DNA of 29,107 bases from a virus, in the IMG/VR virus record IMGVR_UViG_3300050121_000015, positions 1 through 29,107 of that record; one strand, 5' to 3'. The notes beneath the pieces are model-generated. The model did no database searches. It saw nothing but the letters and a program-made list of their open reading frames with translations, and had not been told where the DNA came from. Below, one piece after another: positions 1-9,000 of the stretch. How positions within the stretch are numbered: position 1 is the stretch's first letter; every line of letters starts with the position of its first letter. A program made the translations under genes and the position numbers.

Positions 1-191
1 AACAGCATTTGCATCCTCTTCTGAAACCCACCCACCGGCAACAGTGGGGGTTCCATTGCTGCTTTTGGAGGATCTGGCATTACTGGGCACGGTACAGCTA
101 TTGCTACTGGCGGAAGTTGCGCTGTGCATCCGAGTTGCAAGTAACTTACGATTAGCATCAGCAAGAGTAGTAATGGTTTGATTATTTTCAT
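1..191 (-). CDS. Rz1: Rz1-like outer-membrane lipoprotein spanin nested in Rz (+1 frame), 3' end cut
   Basis: Inside the Rz frame, shifted +1, an ATG at 191 opens 63 codons without a stop to the window edge. The product starts MKIIKPLLLLLMLIVSYLQL, then G21 and C22, a typical lipoprotein signal: charged N-end, hydrophobic core and a Cys for lipid attachment. The lipobox is imperfect because Q rather than L, V or I sits at -3. After Cys22 the chain is rich in proline (PP, PCP, DPPK, EPPLLP), as Rz1 o-spanins are. A GAGGA Shine-Dalgarno lies 8 bases upstream of the ATG, within Rz coding sequence. Fully or partly nested Rz1 genes are well known in lambdoid phages. Rz1 would sit in the inner leaflet of the outer membrane and bind Rz across the periplasm. 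It is too short and too overlapped for ordinary gene callers. Confidence 0.8.
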   Translation of the reverse strand, partial: MKIIKPLLLLLMLIVSYLQLGCTAQLPPVAIAVPCPVMPDPPKAAMEPPLLPVGGFQKRMQML

Positions 192-429
192 TAGATGTTT
201 CCTCAATATGTTGTTTAGCAGCAGTTAGTTCAGTAGTAACTGCTAATTCTCGTTGCTTACCTTGGTAGAGCATCTCCACACTTGCTCGGGTTAATTCACT
301 TTCCCGTAAGTCCCACTTAGCCTGCACATGGGATTCTCCTTTAGTGTAGGAGTAAATGCCAAGACCTGCAATAAGGGCAAGAGGAAGCAGTACTTTCAAG
401 CATAGATTAAGTATTAATGAGATTGACAT
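1..429 (-). CDS. Rz: Rz-like inner-membrane spanin (i-spanin), 3' end cut by window
   Basis: Reading the minus strand from the ATG at 429 gives 143 open codons running off the window edge. The product begins with a short N-terminal stretch and one hydrophobic segment (about residues 4-27, ending GLGIYSYTKGE). A long polar, helix-prone region with many E, K, Q and A follows to about residue 95, then a Ser-rich segment with a single Cys (SCTVPSN). That is the architecture of Rz-type i-spanins: an N-terminal signal anchor with a periplasmic coiled coil that binds the outer-membrane lipoprotein Rz1 and fuses inner and outer membranes at the last step of lysis. It starts 4 bases after the stop of the preceding gene, so it is the last visible gene of the minus-strand late operon. 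The identity is strengthened by the embedded Rz1 frame. The true C-terminus is not in the window. Confidence 0.85.
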   Translation of the reverse strand, partial: MSISLILNLCLKVLLPLALIAGLGIYSYTKGESHVQAKWDLRESELTRASVEMLYQGKQRELAVTTELTAAKQHIEETSNENNQTITTLADANRKLLATRMHSATSASSNSCTVPSNARSSKSSNGTPTVAGGWVSEEDANAV

Positions 430-433
430 AGCT

Positions 434-934
434 TTACCACACTACAGCTTGTAGATCGGTGAAAGTAATGGCAGCATTTACCTGAGCTTTTAGTAACTGC
501 AAATGAGTAAATGCATCCTGTCTGCGTACAAAGGCTAAGTATCCAAGGAATTGCAGTTGAGCATAGATCATAGGAATCTGTGTATTAAGTATATCTTGGT
601 AGTAGAATCCAGGAGGTACACTACCTACAGACAACATTTCAGCCAGCAGTTGTCTACTTGCGGAGTCCATAGCAAACGTAGTACTCATGTATGCTATATC
701 AGCAGAAATAGCATTTTGATAACTATTAGTCAAAGACGATATATGGCTAATTTTTTGTGTAATTATATCTACACCCCACGTTGCTGCATTGTATACAAAA
801 CGTAAAGTTGGGGTTAGGAGGGTAGTTACCTCCGTAGTGGTTAGTTGAACTGCACCTACAGGAATAAAACTATCTTGTGAACCATCATCTGCATAAGCAG
901 ATATATTATTTGAAGCATCTCTAAAATATTTCAT
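434..934 (-). CDS. DUF4376-like tail fibre assembly/accessory protein
   Basis: The 166-residue product has an N-terminal part (MKYFRDASNNISAYADDGSQ) that resembles the start of many tail-fibre assembly-type proteins. The second half resembles the DUF4376 domain as I remember it: an ITQKI segment, then YMSTTFAMDSASRQLL and a helical C-terminus. It directly follows a fibre gene (14-base gap) and precedes the spanins by 4 bases, the usual slot for a fibre chaperone or a protein capping the fibre. An AGGAAA ribosome-binding site lies upstream of the ATG. It has no signal peptide and no membrane segment. The family assignment is from memory of sequence patterns and the chaperone role is inferred from position; it could instead be a structural component of the fibre. 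Confidence 0.55.
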   Translation of the reverse strand: MKYFRDASNNISAYADDGSQDSFIPVGAVQLTTTEVTTLLTPTLRFVYNAATWGVDIITQKISHISSLTNSYQNAISADIAYMSTTFAMDSASRQLLAEMLSVGSVPPGFYYQDILNTQIPMIYAQLQFLGYLAFVRRQDAFTHLQLLKAQVNAAITFTDLQAVVW

Positions 935-948
935 ATTAATTTCCTGAT

Positions 949-1854
949 TTAGTAAAATTCAAACCACATAGCTACTGTCATTGTACCTACATTAGGGGCT
1001 AGTAAATACGTACTACCACTAGGAACTATAAAACTAGCATAGGCTATACCAGCAGATGAAGGAGATTCTGATGTATAGCCTATAGCTACCCCATCTATAA
1101 CTATAGTACATATAGTTAAGGAAGTAGACATAGAACCAGTAAACTGTACATACATAGCTCTACCAGTAGAATTAGGGTAAGTAATATTGGCAAAACGACT
1201 GCTTGTAAAGTTATAATAACTTCCGGCACTGAATAAATCAGATGTCATTGCAACAGTACCATCTTTATCAGGCATAGTCCATGTTCTAGCTGCTGTCGTA
1301 GCATTAGTTAAAAAGTTAGTAAATGTGTTTGCAGCATTTCGTAGATTGAGTTTGAACAGAGTTAATCCGGGATACCCTCCAGTTGTATCTTTAGCAATTT
1401 GCCCAGTACCCCCTTGTGCTACAGACAACGGAGTGGTAAGGCCTCCCAAAGATGTAATATCAATATTTGCTCCAGCCTGTGCGCCACCTATTACTTGCCA
1501 ATTCGTTGTATCTGTAGAAGGGTCAGTTGTACCTGCACCAGCAGTCTTCCTACGGTAAGTTAGAAAGTTAATTGGTGAGAAGCGTGCATTACCTACTGCA
1601 TAGGTAGTACCACTTACCCAAACTGTTACTCCTGTTGCAGCTAAGGCACTAGCAGCACTAGCCGCGGCAGCCACTGCGTTGTTGTAACAATCTACAGCAT
1701 TATTGTATACATTGGTTCCCAGTGCTCCGAACTGTGCAACTGCAGCAATTAACCAAGTTACAAAGTTATCAACACGAGTAGAGAATGTTGATCTATCACT
1801 ACGATTAGGGGCAGTAGGTGATGCCGTTATTGTTGGAGGTGCTGTTTGTGCCAT
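949..1854 (-). CDS. Tail fibre / receptor-binding protein B (shared N-terminal anchor)
   Basis: The 301-residue product has a Pro/Thr-rich leader, then a conserved block (about residues 15-58, PNRSDRSTFS ... FVTWLIAAV ... NVYNNA) shared with the fibre protein at 4053-5102; this is probably the tail-attachment segment. A short Ala-rich helix follows (residues 58-72), then a chitin-binding-like strand region (VWVSGTTYAVGNARFSP, about 78-105) and a linker with TTPLSVAQGGTGQ, typical of fibre proteins. The C-terminal beta-rich domain (about 210-301) lacks the anchor's similarity and is the likely receptor-contact part. It lies between the tail glycosidase and the DUF4376-like gene. AAGGAT lies upstream of the start. 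Host receptor binding is inferred, not shown. Confidence 0.7.
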   Translation of the reverse strand: MAQTAPPTITASPTAPNRSDRSTFSTRVDNFVTWLIAAVAQFGALGTNVYNNAVDCYNNAVAAAASAASALAATGVTVWVSGTTYAVGNARFSPINFLTYRRKTAGAGTTDPSTDTTNWQVIGGAQAGANIDITSLGGLTTPLSVAQGGTGQIAKDTTGGYPGLTLFKLNLRNAANTFTNFLTNATTAARTWTMPDKDGTVAMTSDLFSAGSYYNFTSSRFANITYPNSTGRAMYVQFTGSMSTSLTICTIVIDGVAIGYTSESPSSAGIAYASFIVPSGSTYLLAPNVGTMTVAMWFEFY

Positions 1855-1890
1855 TAGAGTATCCTTATAAGTATATTAGAAAGTATTAAA

Positions 1891-4056
1891 TTATACAGAA
1901 ATTGTTTCACCAGTAGCAAGATGAATGTATGCAGTGCCTCCCGTTGGAGATTCCCCATTAACTTGCACTATTGTTTTGCCTGCTACACTTGCAGCCCCAT
2001 CATGAACTGCTGTAATAGCTGATGTATTACCTACAATACCTCTAGTTGATGAGTCCCATGAATAGAAAAACGTCTTACTAAATCCAGCCGCTAGTCGTTG
2101 TAATATATTTTTATTAGCCAAATAGCCTATTTCTGCTGACGATAGAAAGGAAAAAGTACCAGTCAATGTAATCAGTGCTGGTGATGATAATGTAGCTGTA
2201 GTTCCAGAATTACCAGAAATATATCCAACAAGAGTTCCGCTTGCATCCATAAGTTTAAACCCAACCAGTGAGTTTGCTGTCTGAGTGGGCGCTACAGTTA
2301 CAGTATTACTACCTGCTGTAACTGTCACCGATGTTAAGTTAGCATTAAAAGCTACTCCAAATTCGGTAGTCCACTTTTCTAATGTATCTTTTCCTAAATA
2401 TGCTAAATACCTTCTCCACAAAAGTATCTGACTAAATATTAAATTATTAGATGCGTAAGTATGTGTAGCAAAAATATCTACCCAGTCCATAAGTGTTGTT
2501 CCAGTACCATTATTCCCACTGAATGAAAGGCCAACAGAAGAAGCTCGATACATAGAGTCTGTAACAGTAGTTTGATATAGTAGTGTACACACTCTATTAA
2601 TTCCGGCAGTACATGCCCTTGTGATTGTAAAGTTATGTGTAGTTGACGATATTACTATATCTCTAGTGCCAGCAGGTGTATTAAAGCTACCGGCATTAGA
2701 AAGAACAACCTGTGACCCTACAGATGCGTTATGTGTATTCTTATAAACAGTAATAGTTGTACCATCAGATGATACAGCAACGCCATTCGCCACTTTTGCA
2801 GGTACTCCAGACATATCAGGAAATGGAGGGCTTAAAACCTTAGCATTAGGATTGACTGACTTGATAGCCAATGATGCAAGCCGTACCATCTCAGATAACT
2901 TTTCAGGCATACCACTAAAATCGCCACTACTAGGAGAATGGAATGTTGCAGCTACTGTTCCAGATGCAGTGGCATTCATAGTCAATGTTACTGTTACTCT
3001 ATCTGAAGCAACGCTAGTAACCTGCGCACCTATTGGGATACCTGCGCCCATTACGCCGCCATTTGTGGTAACAAAGTAATATGACGAATGAAAAGAGATA
3101 GCTCCTGAAACTGTTCCGGTATTATTGGCAGATAAAGTTATTACATTACCATTTTTAGAGTTAACAGTTACGTTAGCTGCTATTCCTGTTCCTATTACAG
3201 CCCCGCCAACTTCGACTAGCAGCGAAGTTCCGCTAGATAGGGTAATAGTATTTGCACCACTTGCACCTGTTGCCGATACATTCAACGTTTCAGCAAGAGT
3301 AACAATATTTGAGCCAGATGTTGTTGTTACTTTACTATTTACTGCGGTAAAGTCCGGCTCATTCCATACTTCATAATGGGTTATCAATGGATAACGAGTA
3401 GCATGTGCTATACAATAATCTACCCAGTATTGCATGTTTAACGGCTCTGCCCCATGCCCACGTCCGCCATAGTTATAACCAATCTCTAATGGTCGAGCAG
3501 ATGCAAATTTAGGAGTACCTAGCAATGTACAAAGTATCTGCCTTCCTTCACTCACCATTTGAGCATAAACTGCATCAGGGTTAGTCCAGCAATACACCCC
3601 AGGCGCAGGATTATGAGTATACCACTGACCCCATTGACCATCATGAGTTCTATACCAGGAGTAACCTAAAGCACTTGGGCTACTACCAACAGCACCAAGG
3701 CTTTCTGTTAATCCGGCTTTATATATCTCAATGGTTTTACCTGCAAAAGTAGTAACGTTTGGAGTATCAAGTGTAAGAACTGCACCAGCAATACTTAATA
3801 CTTTAGCACCAATGCCCGTACCTAAATCATTTTGAGTTACGATATTACATCCAGCAGTTATCAGCGCATCTGCGGTACTTAACATTATCGTATACTCTCC
3901 AATATTTCCAGCAGCTATCCGACCGTTAAGGTAGTTTCTTTGGTTGATAGGCCATGTATGTATATGGATTCCTAAACAATCAATAGGTACAACTACATTA
4001 CTACTGCTAAGGATTCCAACCTTTGCAGTGTCTACATTTTGAGAATACGTTATCAT
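1891..4056 (-). CDS. Tail-associated glycoside hydrolase (clan GH-A type, GH39/GH5-like) with inserted beta modules
   Basis: The 721-residue protein shows a TIM-barrel glycosidase signature. HYEVWNEPDF (residues 227-236) carries the acid/base Glu233 after Asn232. EKWTTEFG (560-567) supplies a candidate nucleophile Glu565, and ATHTYASNN (530-538) resembles a strand-end segment before it. Earlier barrel-like pieces are LGIHIHTWP (28-36), YSWYRTHDGQWGQWY (132-146) and GRQILCTLLGTPKF (171-184). Four stretches do not fit the barrel and look like small beta domains set into loops: about 50-113, 240-376 (two units), 423-498 and 574-640. The start overlaps the previous stop (ATGA), with a GAGG ribosome site upstream. 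A phage-borne glycosidase between two fibre genes suggests a capsule or exopolysaccharide depolymerase that clears a path to the cell. Family number and substrate cannot be decided by eye. Confidence 0.75.
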   Translation of the reverse strand: MITYSQNVDTAKVGILSSSNVVVPIDCLGIHIHTWPINQRNYLNGRIAAGNIGEYTIMLSTADALITAGCNIVTQNDLGTGIGAKVLSIAGAVLTLDTPNVTTFAGKTIEIYKAGLTESLGAVGSSPSALGYSWYRTHDGQWGQWYTHNPAPGVYCWTNPDAVYAQMVSEGRQILCTLLGTPKFASARPLEIGYNYGGRGHGAEPLNMQYWVDYCIAHATRYPLITHYEVWNEPDFTAVNSKVTTTSGSNIVTLAETLNVSATGASGANTITLSSGTSLLVEVGGAVIGTGIAANVTVNSKNGNVITLSANNTGTVSGAISFHSSYYFVTTNGGVMGAGIPIGAQVTSVASDRVTVTLTMNATASGTVAATFHSPSSGDFSGMPEKLSEMVRLASLAIKSVNPNAKVLSPPFPDMSGVPAKVANGVAVSSDGTTITVYKNTHNASVGSQVVLSNAGSFNTPAGTRDIVISSTTHNFTITRACTAGINRVCTLLYQTTVTDSMYRASSVGLSFSGNNGTGTTLMDWVDIFATHTYASNNLIFSQILLWRRYLAYLGKDTLEKWTTEFGVAFNANLTSVTVTAGSNTVTVAPTQTANSLVGFKLMDASGTLVGYISGNSGTTATLSSPALITLTGTFSFLSSAEIGYLANKNILQRLAAGFSKTFFYSWDSSTRGIVGNTSAITAVHDGAASVAGKTIVQVNGESPTGGTAYIHLATGETISV

Positions 4057-5102
4057 ACTATAACCTCTATCATAGTGTTGGCAATAAGGGCGTAATCATT
4101 ATAAAGTTGATTACCGAAATTTACAAAATGGGTGAAAGTATTATTAACTGTTGAGTCAATATTTTGACCGCTAGCGACAAATATACCGGATGCAGTTGAA
4201 CCAGATAGCATAAAGGTAGAGTCAGTTCCTGCCCCTAGTAATGTAATTACAGTAGTATAAGTTTTATATGTTGCACTTGTGTTAATTGAGCTTTCTGCCC
4301 AAAATACTGCATTTTGATTCACCGCTCCTTTAGTATTACCTGCTAATTGTAATACCCTTGCTGTAATCCCTGTTGGCAGTAGTATTGCCGTAGTAATCCT
4401 AAATGAAGAACCGACTTGTAGTGTATTTGCTGGGATAGTAACCCCATAAGATTGTATGGGAGTATATCCAGTTAACTGAGTTACTGCCTGCGAAGTAGTA
4501 ACTGTTGCACTAATCCGTGACAAACAAGTAAATGTTGTAGGGCTAGTTACAATAATATTATTATATATCATTGTATTACCAACATCAGCGTGTATAGCAG
4601 CAGTTGCAAATTTTAGAAACACATCTGTATTAGCGTTACTTATACCATATGACACTTCTGATAGTATATTGTGTGCTACTCCTCCAAAATCTACAGTAAC
4701 TAAATAACCTACCTGAGTGGCAGTTATACCTGCACCATTATATGAAGGAACAAGTAAAGGACATTTCGAATCTGCTGTCAATGCTCCTGATATTGCAGGA
4801 ACTTTAGGTTGATTAGGTGCAAATCCTAGTAGAAGCCCTGTATCTAAAAATCTTGCAGTTCCTATAAACTCTGAAGTTACATTAGAGATAGAATTAAAGA
4901 GAGTTACAAATTCTTTAGAAATAGTTGAAGTGGAAACCTCTAAAGCATTATTATATACATTAGCCGCTAGTGTGTCAAATTGTCCTACAGCAGAAATTAA
5001 CCAAGTTACAAAATCCGCCCCTCTATTGGAGAACGTAACCCTATCATCCCTGTTTGGTTCAATAGGAGCTGCAGGTATTGGTGTTGGCGGTATTATAGCC
5101 AT
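4053..5102 (-). CDS. Tail fibre / receptor-binding protein A (shared N-terminal anchor)
   Basis: The 349-residue protein has a Pro-rich leader (IPPTPIPAAP) followed by an anchor block (EPNRDDRVTFS ... FVTWLISAV ... NVYNNA, about residues 14-60). That block matches the fibre protein at 949-1854 at 29 of 46 positions in my hand alignment. The rest is beta-rich and unlike the other fibre. A central domain covers about 100-220. A C-terminal jelly-roll-like part (about 225-349, including GVTIPANTLQVGSSFRI) has a pattern common in phage spike and fibre tips. The start codon shares one base with the previous stop (TAATG) and the stop overlaps the glycosidase start (ATGA), so the three are translationally coupled. 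It is probably one of two fibres attached at the same or equivalent tail sites. Confidence 0.65.
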   Translation of the reverse strand: MAIIPPTPIPAAPIEPNRDDRVTFSNRGADFVTWLISAVGQFDTLAANVYNNALEVSTSTISKEFVTLFNSISNVTSEFIGTARFLDTGLLLGFAPNQPKVPAISGALTADSKCPLLVPSYNGAGITATQVGYLVTVDFGGVAHNILSEVSYGISNANTDVFLKFATAAIHADVGNTMIYNNIIVTSPTTFTCLSRISATVTTSQAVTQLTGYTPIQSYGVTIPANTLQVGSSFRITTAILLPTGITARVLQLAGNTKGAVNQNAVFWAESSINTSATYKTYTTVITLLGAGTDSTFMLSGSTASGIFVASGQNIDSTVNNTFTHFVNFGNQLYNDYALIANTMIEVIV

Positions 5103-6037
5103 TATATTAATCCTTGTACAGTTAAATCAAGTTGAGTTGTTGTAGCAGAAAGATAAGTTACGTCAGAAGAGCCTAATCCAAAAATAGTTAAAGCTTCAAA
5201 ATTAGCTATAGTATCTTCATAAATCCATACACATGGTACGTCTAATACTTCCTGCAAGATTCCTACAACAGTAGTTGCTTGTGAGGTGTCTAGTCTAGCA
5301 GAACAGGTCATGTTTGTAGTGGCTTTCCTCCGGACAATTGTAGTAGTTCCAAAAGAATCTGTATTAATATAGCTATAAGTTTTAGGAGTTACTTTCCCTC
5401 CATACATAGCACGAGCTATTTGTTGCAGATCTCCTACAACAGCTATACCGCAGCGAACTTCTACTCCAGTTGTGGCTGCAATAGTAATTGTTACTTCAGC
5501 TGCACTGTACTGTATAAAGGATGGAAGTAAAACGCTAGTCTGTTGGCTTAATCTGGAAAAGAAGTATTCCCAATAATCAGAAGGAAGTGCGCCACCAAGG
5601 GGTATAACTCCAGTATCATATACTATGGTACCTCCAGGAGCATCTTTAACTACAATCTGTACATTATCTCCTACTAAACCTCCTAAGTATAAAGAGTTGA
5701 AAAATCCAGGATTAAGTACTACAGTAAGGGTTCCAACACCTATTGATTGAGTATTAACTACTGCATCAAACATAGCCCATTTGTTTGTCGGGCCGGTATC
5801 TATCCAATTAATGATACCGGCTGGATCTGCTATCTGATTTGCATCTAATGTTGGGTCTTTATTTAGATTTCCTGCTACTGCACTTTGATAGATACGATGT
5901 GTAGTGGTACTAATTACTTTATCCCCAAGCGTATAAGTGGTTGCAGCATTATAGGCCGGGAAATCTGCTTCCGTAAGTGTACTACTGCCAAGAACAGCAT
6001 CTGTAGTTACTTTAGGAATCATTACTGATAAACTCAT
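5102..6037 (-). CDS. Tail-tip protein encoded directly after the tape measure
   Basis: The 311-residue protein begins with a leader that includes a carbohydrate-binding-module-like segment (TTYTLGDKVISTTTHRIYQS, residues 33-52). An INWIDTGPTNKWAMFD stretch follows, which I recognise from uncharacterised phage proteins found right behind the tape measure. The middle is beta-rich (about 100-210) and the C-terminal region is mixed. There is no catalytic motif. Its start overlaps the tape-measure stop by 4 bases (ATGA). By position it should be a distal-tail or hub component joining the tail tube to the fibres, perhaps with a sugar-binding role. I see no similarity to lambda M, L, K, I or J. The role is inferred from context. 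Confidence 0.6.
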   Translation of the reverse strand: MSLSVMIPKVTTDAVLGSSTLTEADFPAYNAATTYTLGDKVISTTTHRIYQSAVAGNLNKDPTLDANQIADPAGIINWIDTGPTNKWAMFDAVVNTQSIGVGTLTVVLNPGFFNSLYLGGLVGDNVQIVVKDAPGGTIVYDTGVIPLGGALPSDYWEYFFSRLSQQTSVLLPSFIQYSAAEVTITIAATTGVEVRCGIAVVGDLQQIARAMYGGKVTPKTYSYINTDSFGTTTIVRRKATTNMTCSARLDTSQATTVVGILQEVLDVPCVWIYEDTIANFEALTIFGLGSSDVTYLSATTTQLDLTVQGLI

Positions 6038-9000
6038 GCTACCACCTTAACTAACATAGGGCCTCCTGCTGTTGAATTATCTAAAATATCTGTAGTTTGT
6101 TTAGTAGTAGAAGCTATTTTATTCAAAGTTGTTTGCTGCCTTTCTACGGTACTGCGTAATTCTTTTATTTCTTTAATAAGTTCTGAGTTATCCAGTTTAA
6201 TAGTAGTACTGCTAGTTTTAGCCAGCATACTCATTAATTTTGCATTATCCGCTGCAGGTATAATACGTTCCCCTTTATGGATATTAGCAGTCATATCCTC
6301 TGGAACAAAGTTAGTACCTATTGCAAATCCAGGAACTCCTTGAGAATGTAACCATGCAGAAGAACTTGCAATATCAGCTAACATTCCAGAATCCAAACCT
6401 GTAGTTGAAATCCTTTGAGGTATAGTTGCAAAAGTTCTAGCAATCTCCGTTGTAAGATTAGATAGATTTATAACATTGTTTGACAATGGTACTACCCATG
6501 ATGCTAACTCTTCTGCTGTAGGTGCATGTCCTTGAACCTGCTGGAAAGAAGCAATAATAGCTTTCTCTGTATCTGTCTTACTAGTATTGTTAACAGCTTC
6601 TGCCAATAGCTGCATAGATGCTTGAATTAATACATCCTTGGCTGCCATAGCAACCCCAAGATTAGCCAAAGACTGGTTCAAGGTAAGTACAGCAGTTGTT
6701 GTTCCGTTTGCAGCATCTAACTGCTTCTGTGCTATAGATACTTGATCAGTAGCACTTGTAGCAAGTTGTGATATTATATTCCCTGTTTTAGCTTGATTGA
6801 AAGCATATTGAGCAAATGAAGTATATAACTGTTCACTAGGTTTTGCAATATCGGTAAGGGCTTTATCCATTCCAGTTACATTGTCTATACTACCTCCTGA
6901 CTGAGCCGTATTAAGTGTAGTCTGCAGTAAAGCAACAGCACTATCTCTTTCTTGTTGCAGGGAAATATTTGTATCTATTACTGTAGACGCCATTGCAGAT
7001 TTCAGTTGAGTGGCCAAAGCCTGCATAGTACTAATAGCAGTAGATACAGCAGTGACTGCATTAGTAACTGCAGTATTTGCATCTGTCAAAGAATAGATCA
7101 TTTGTTGACTAGACCGTAAAGAAGAATCCATTGCAGCAAGATCAAGTTTACGTTGCGCTGTAAGCGCTCCAAGCGTGTTACCCGACAGTTGCATAATCTG
7201 TACTTCCAGACCTCGTTTTTGCAGATCAAGTGCATTGGCATTGGCAAGCAGGCTATAGTAAGTATCTGCACTAGCACTAAGTTTGAGCAGCATAGAGTAT
7301 TGTGCTTGACCCGCCGCAGTAGTAATATCTATTGCATCTACCTGAGCACGATACCCTTCCCGAGTTGAAGCTAGATTAAGATTTACTGAGTTCAACTGTC
7401 CTGAAAGTTGCTTGAATGATTGCGCCTGTTTCTCTGAATCTGTATAGAATTTATCAAAATAGGAGGAGAATTGTTTCTGAAACTCTTGTAAACCTCCAGC
7501 AGCCTGCACCAACGCATCACTAATTGCAATTGCATTGTCTGCTAGCAGTTTACCAGAGGTTGCAAGAGCATCTTTAACTACTGCTACTTCTGAAACTATA
7601 CGTACTGCCGTCTCCAGCATACCTTCACCAAGTTTTTGATATTGTCCTATTATATCTCCAAAGACTGAAGTAGCCATAGTGTCAAGTGTTGCAGAAAGAA
7701 CTCCATTTAGTTTGGCCGCAGCATCTGTACCATTAAGTCCTTTCAAATCTACTGTAAGAGCTGGAATCACATAGTTCTTAACACGGTCGGATAATCCTGC
7801 GCCTAGGGTATCTGCAAGACCGAACATAGTCTGACCCATACTTTTGAATACAGAGTTCAGTGCTCCTTGAGTAGAAGCATCAAGAGCAGCGTATTGAGTT
7901 GAGGTGCTATACTTGTCAGAAGTGAACCAACCACCAGCAGTCTTTGTTTGAATATCTGCATATTGTTGTGCTTGAAGATTCCCGCCTCCCATTATATCTG
8001 CCATAGATGTATTGGAAGTAGAAATACCTTGTGCTGTTACTGTGCTAGTTTTCTTTCCTCCAAAAGCAGCTCCAAGTAACCAACTCATAATAGGGTCAAC
8101 CTTCCAACCCCCTACTGTAGTAAGTTTATTGAACCCACTTGCTATTCCCATAGCTATACTGTCGGCAGGTAAAGTTGCAGACTTTAGTCCGCCAGCTTGG
8201 AATAGCCTAGTAACTACATTAGTAATACCTATAGATAAATTACTTATTCCTTGATCAATACTTCTCAAAACAGGATAATTATCTGCTTGAATATCCTTCA
8301 TCAACTGGGCAATGTTGACTATGCTATTCGACTTAGTAGTAGAATCTCCTAGCACTGTACCTGTATCTACTGATGCTGTTGAAGTCTGTGCAGGTGCTGT
8401 ATGATTAGCAGAAGCTGCTGCATAACCAAGACCTCCCATAACCCCTAACATAGCGGCTACACCGGCAAAACCAAACCAACCGCTTTGACCGAACATTTTT
8501 GCAGCGCCTGCCGCAACATCTATAGCAATGTAGGCTAAAGTCTTTGCTGCTCGTATAGCTTCTAATGCCATTTGTTCAGCTGCTATTCCTGTTTCAATAG
8601 CTTGGAAAGTTTTAGCTTCTTTACTCTTGGTTCCAAATAGTTTAACCACGGCATTGGTAAGGGTGGAGTATGCATCTGCCCCAGTCTTACCCATACTTTC
8701 ATAATAAGCTATATCAGCACTGCGGGTTTGCTCAATATACTTTTTGTCTAATGCAGCTTTCTCATCCAAAGTAATTTTATGATTTTGCAGAATGTAAGCA
8801 TTCTCAGCATCTACTCTAGCTTTCTCAGCTGCTGCTAAATCTGTCTCATGAGTATTTTTGATAGCTACCAAACCAGTAGTATCATTCTTAGTAAGTATAT
8901 TGTTAGCAATGGCAGCACTTTGCATAGCTTGCTGTCTACCTGCTTCTTGTATAAGCATCAACTTATTCTTAGCATCTATTGCTCCTTTACCTTCAAGAGC

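Noticed and set aside
2852-3376. Two plus-strand frames of 75 and 83 residues opposite the glycosidase inserts
   Set aside because: They mirror the repetitive Thr/Ser/Val codons of the inserted beta modules and have no ribosome sites.
949-5102. A diversity-generating retroelement acting on the fibre tips
   Set aside because: No reverse transcriptase, no template repeat and no adenine-biased variable repeat were seen; the two fibres differ by whole domains, not by point variation.
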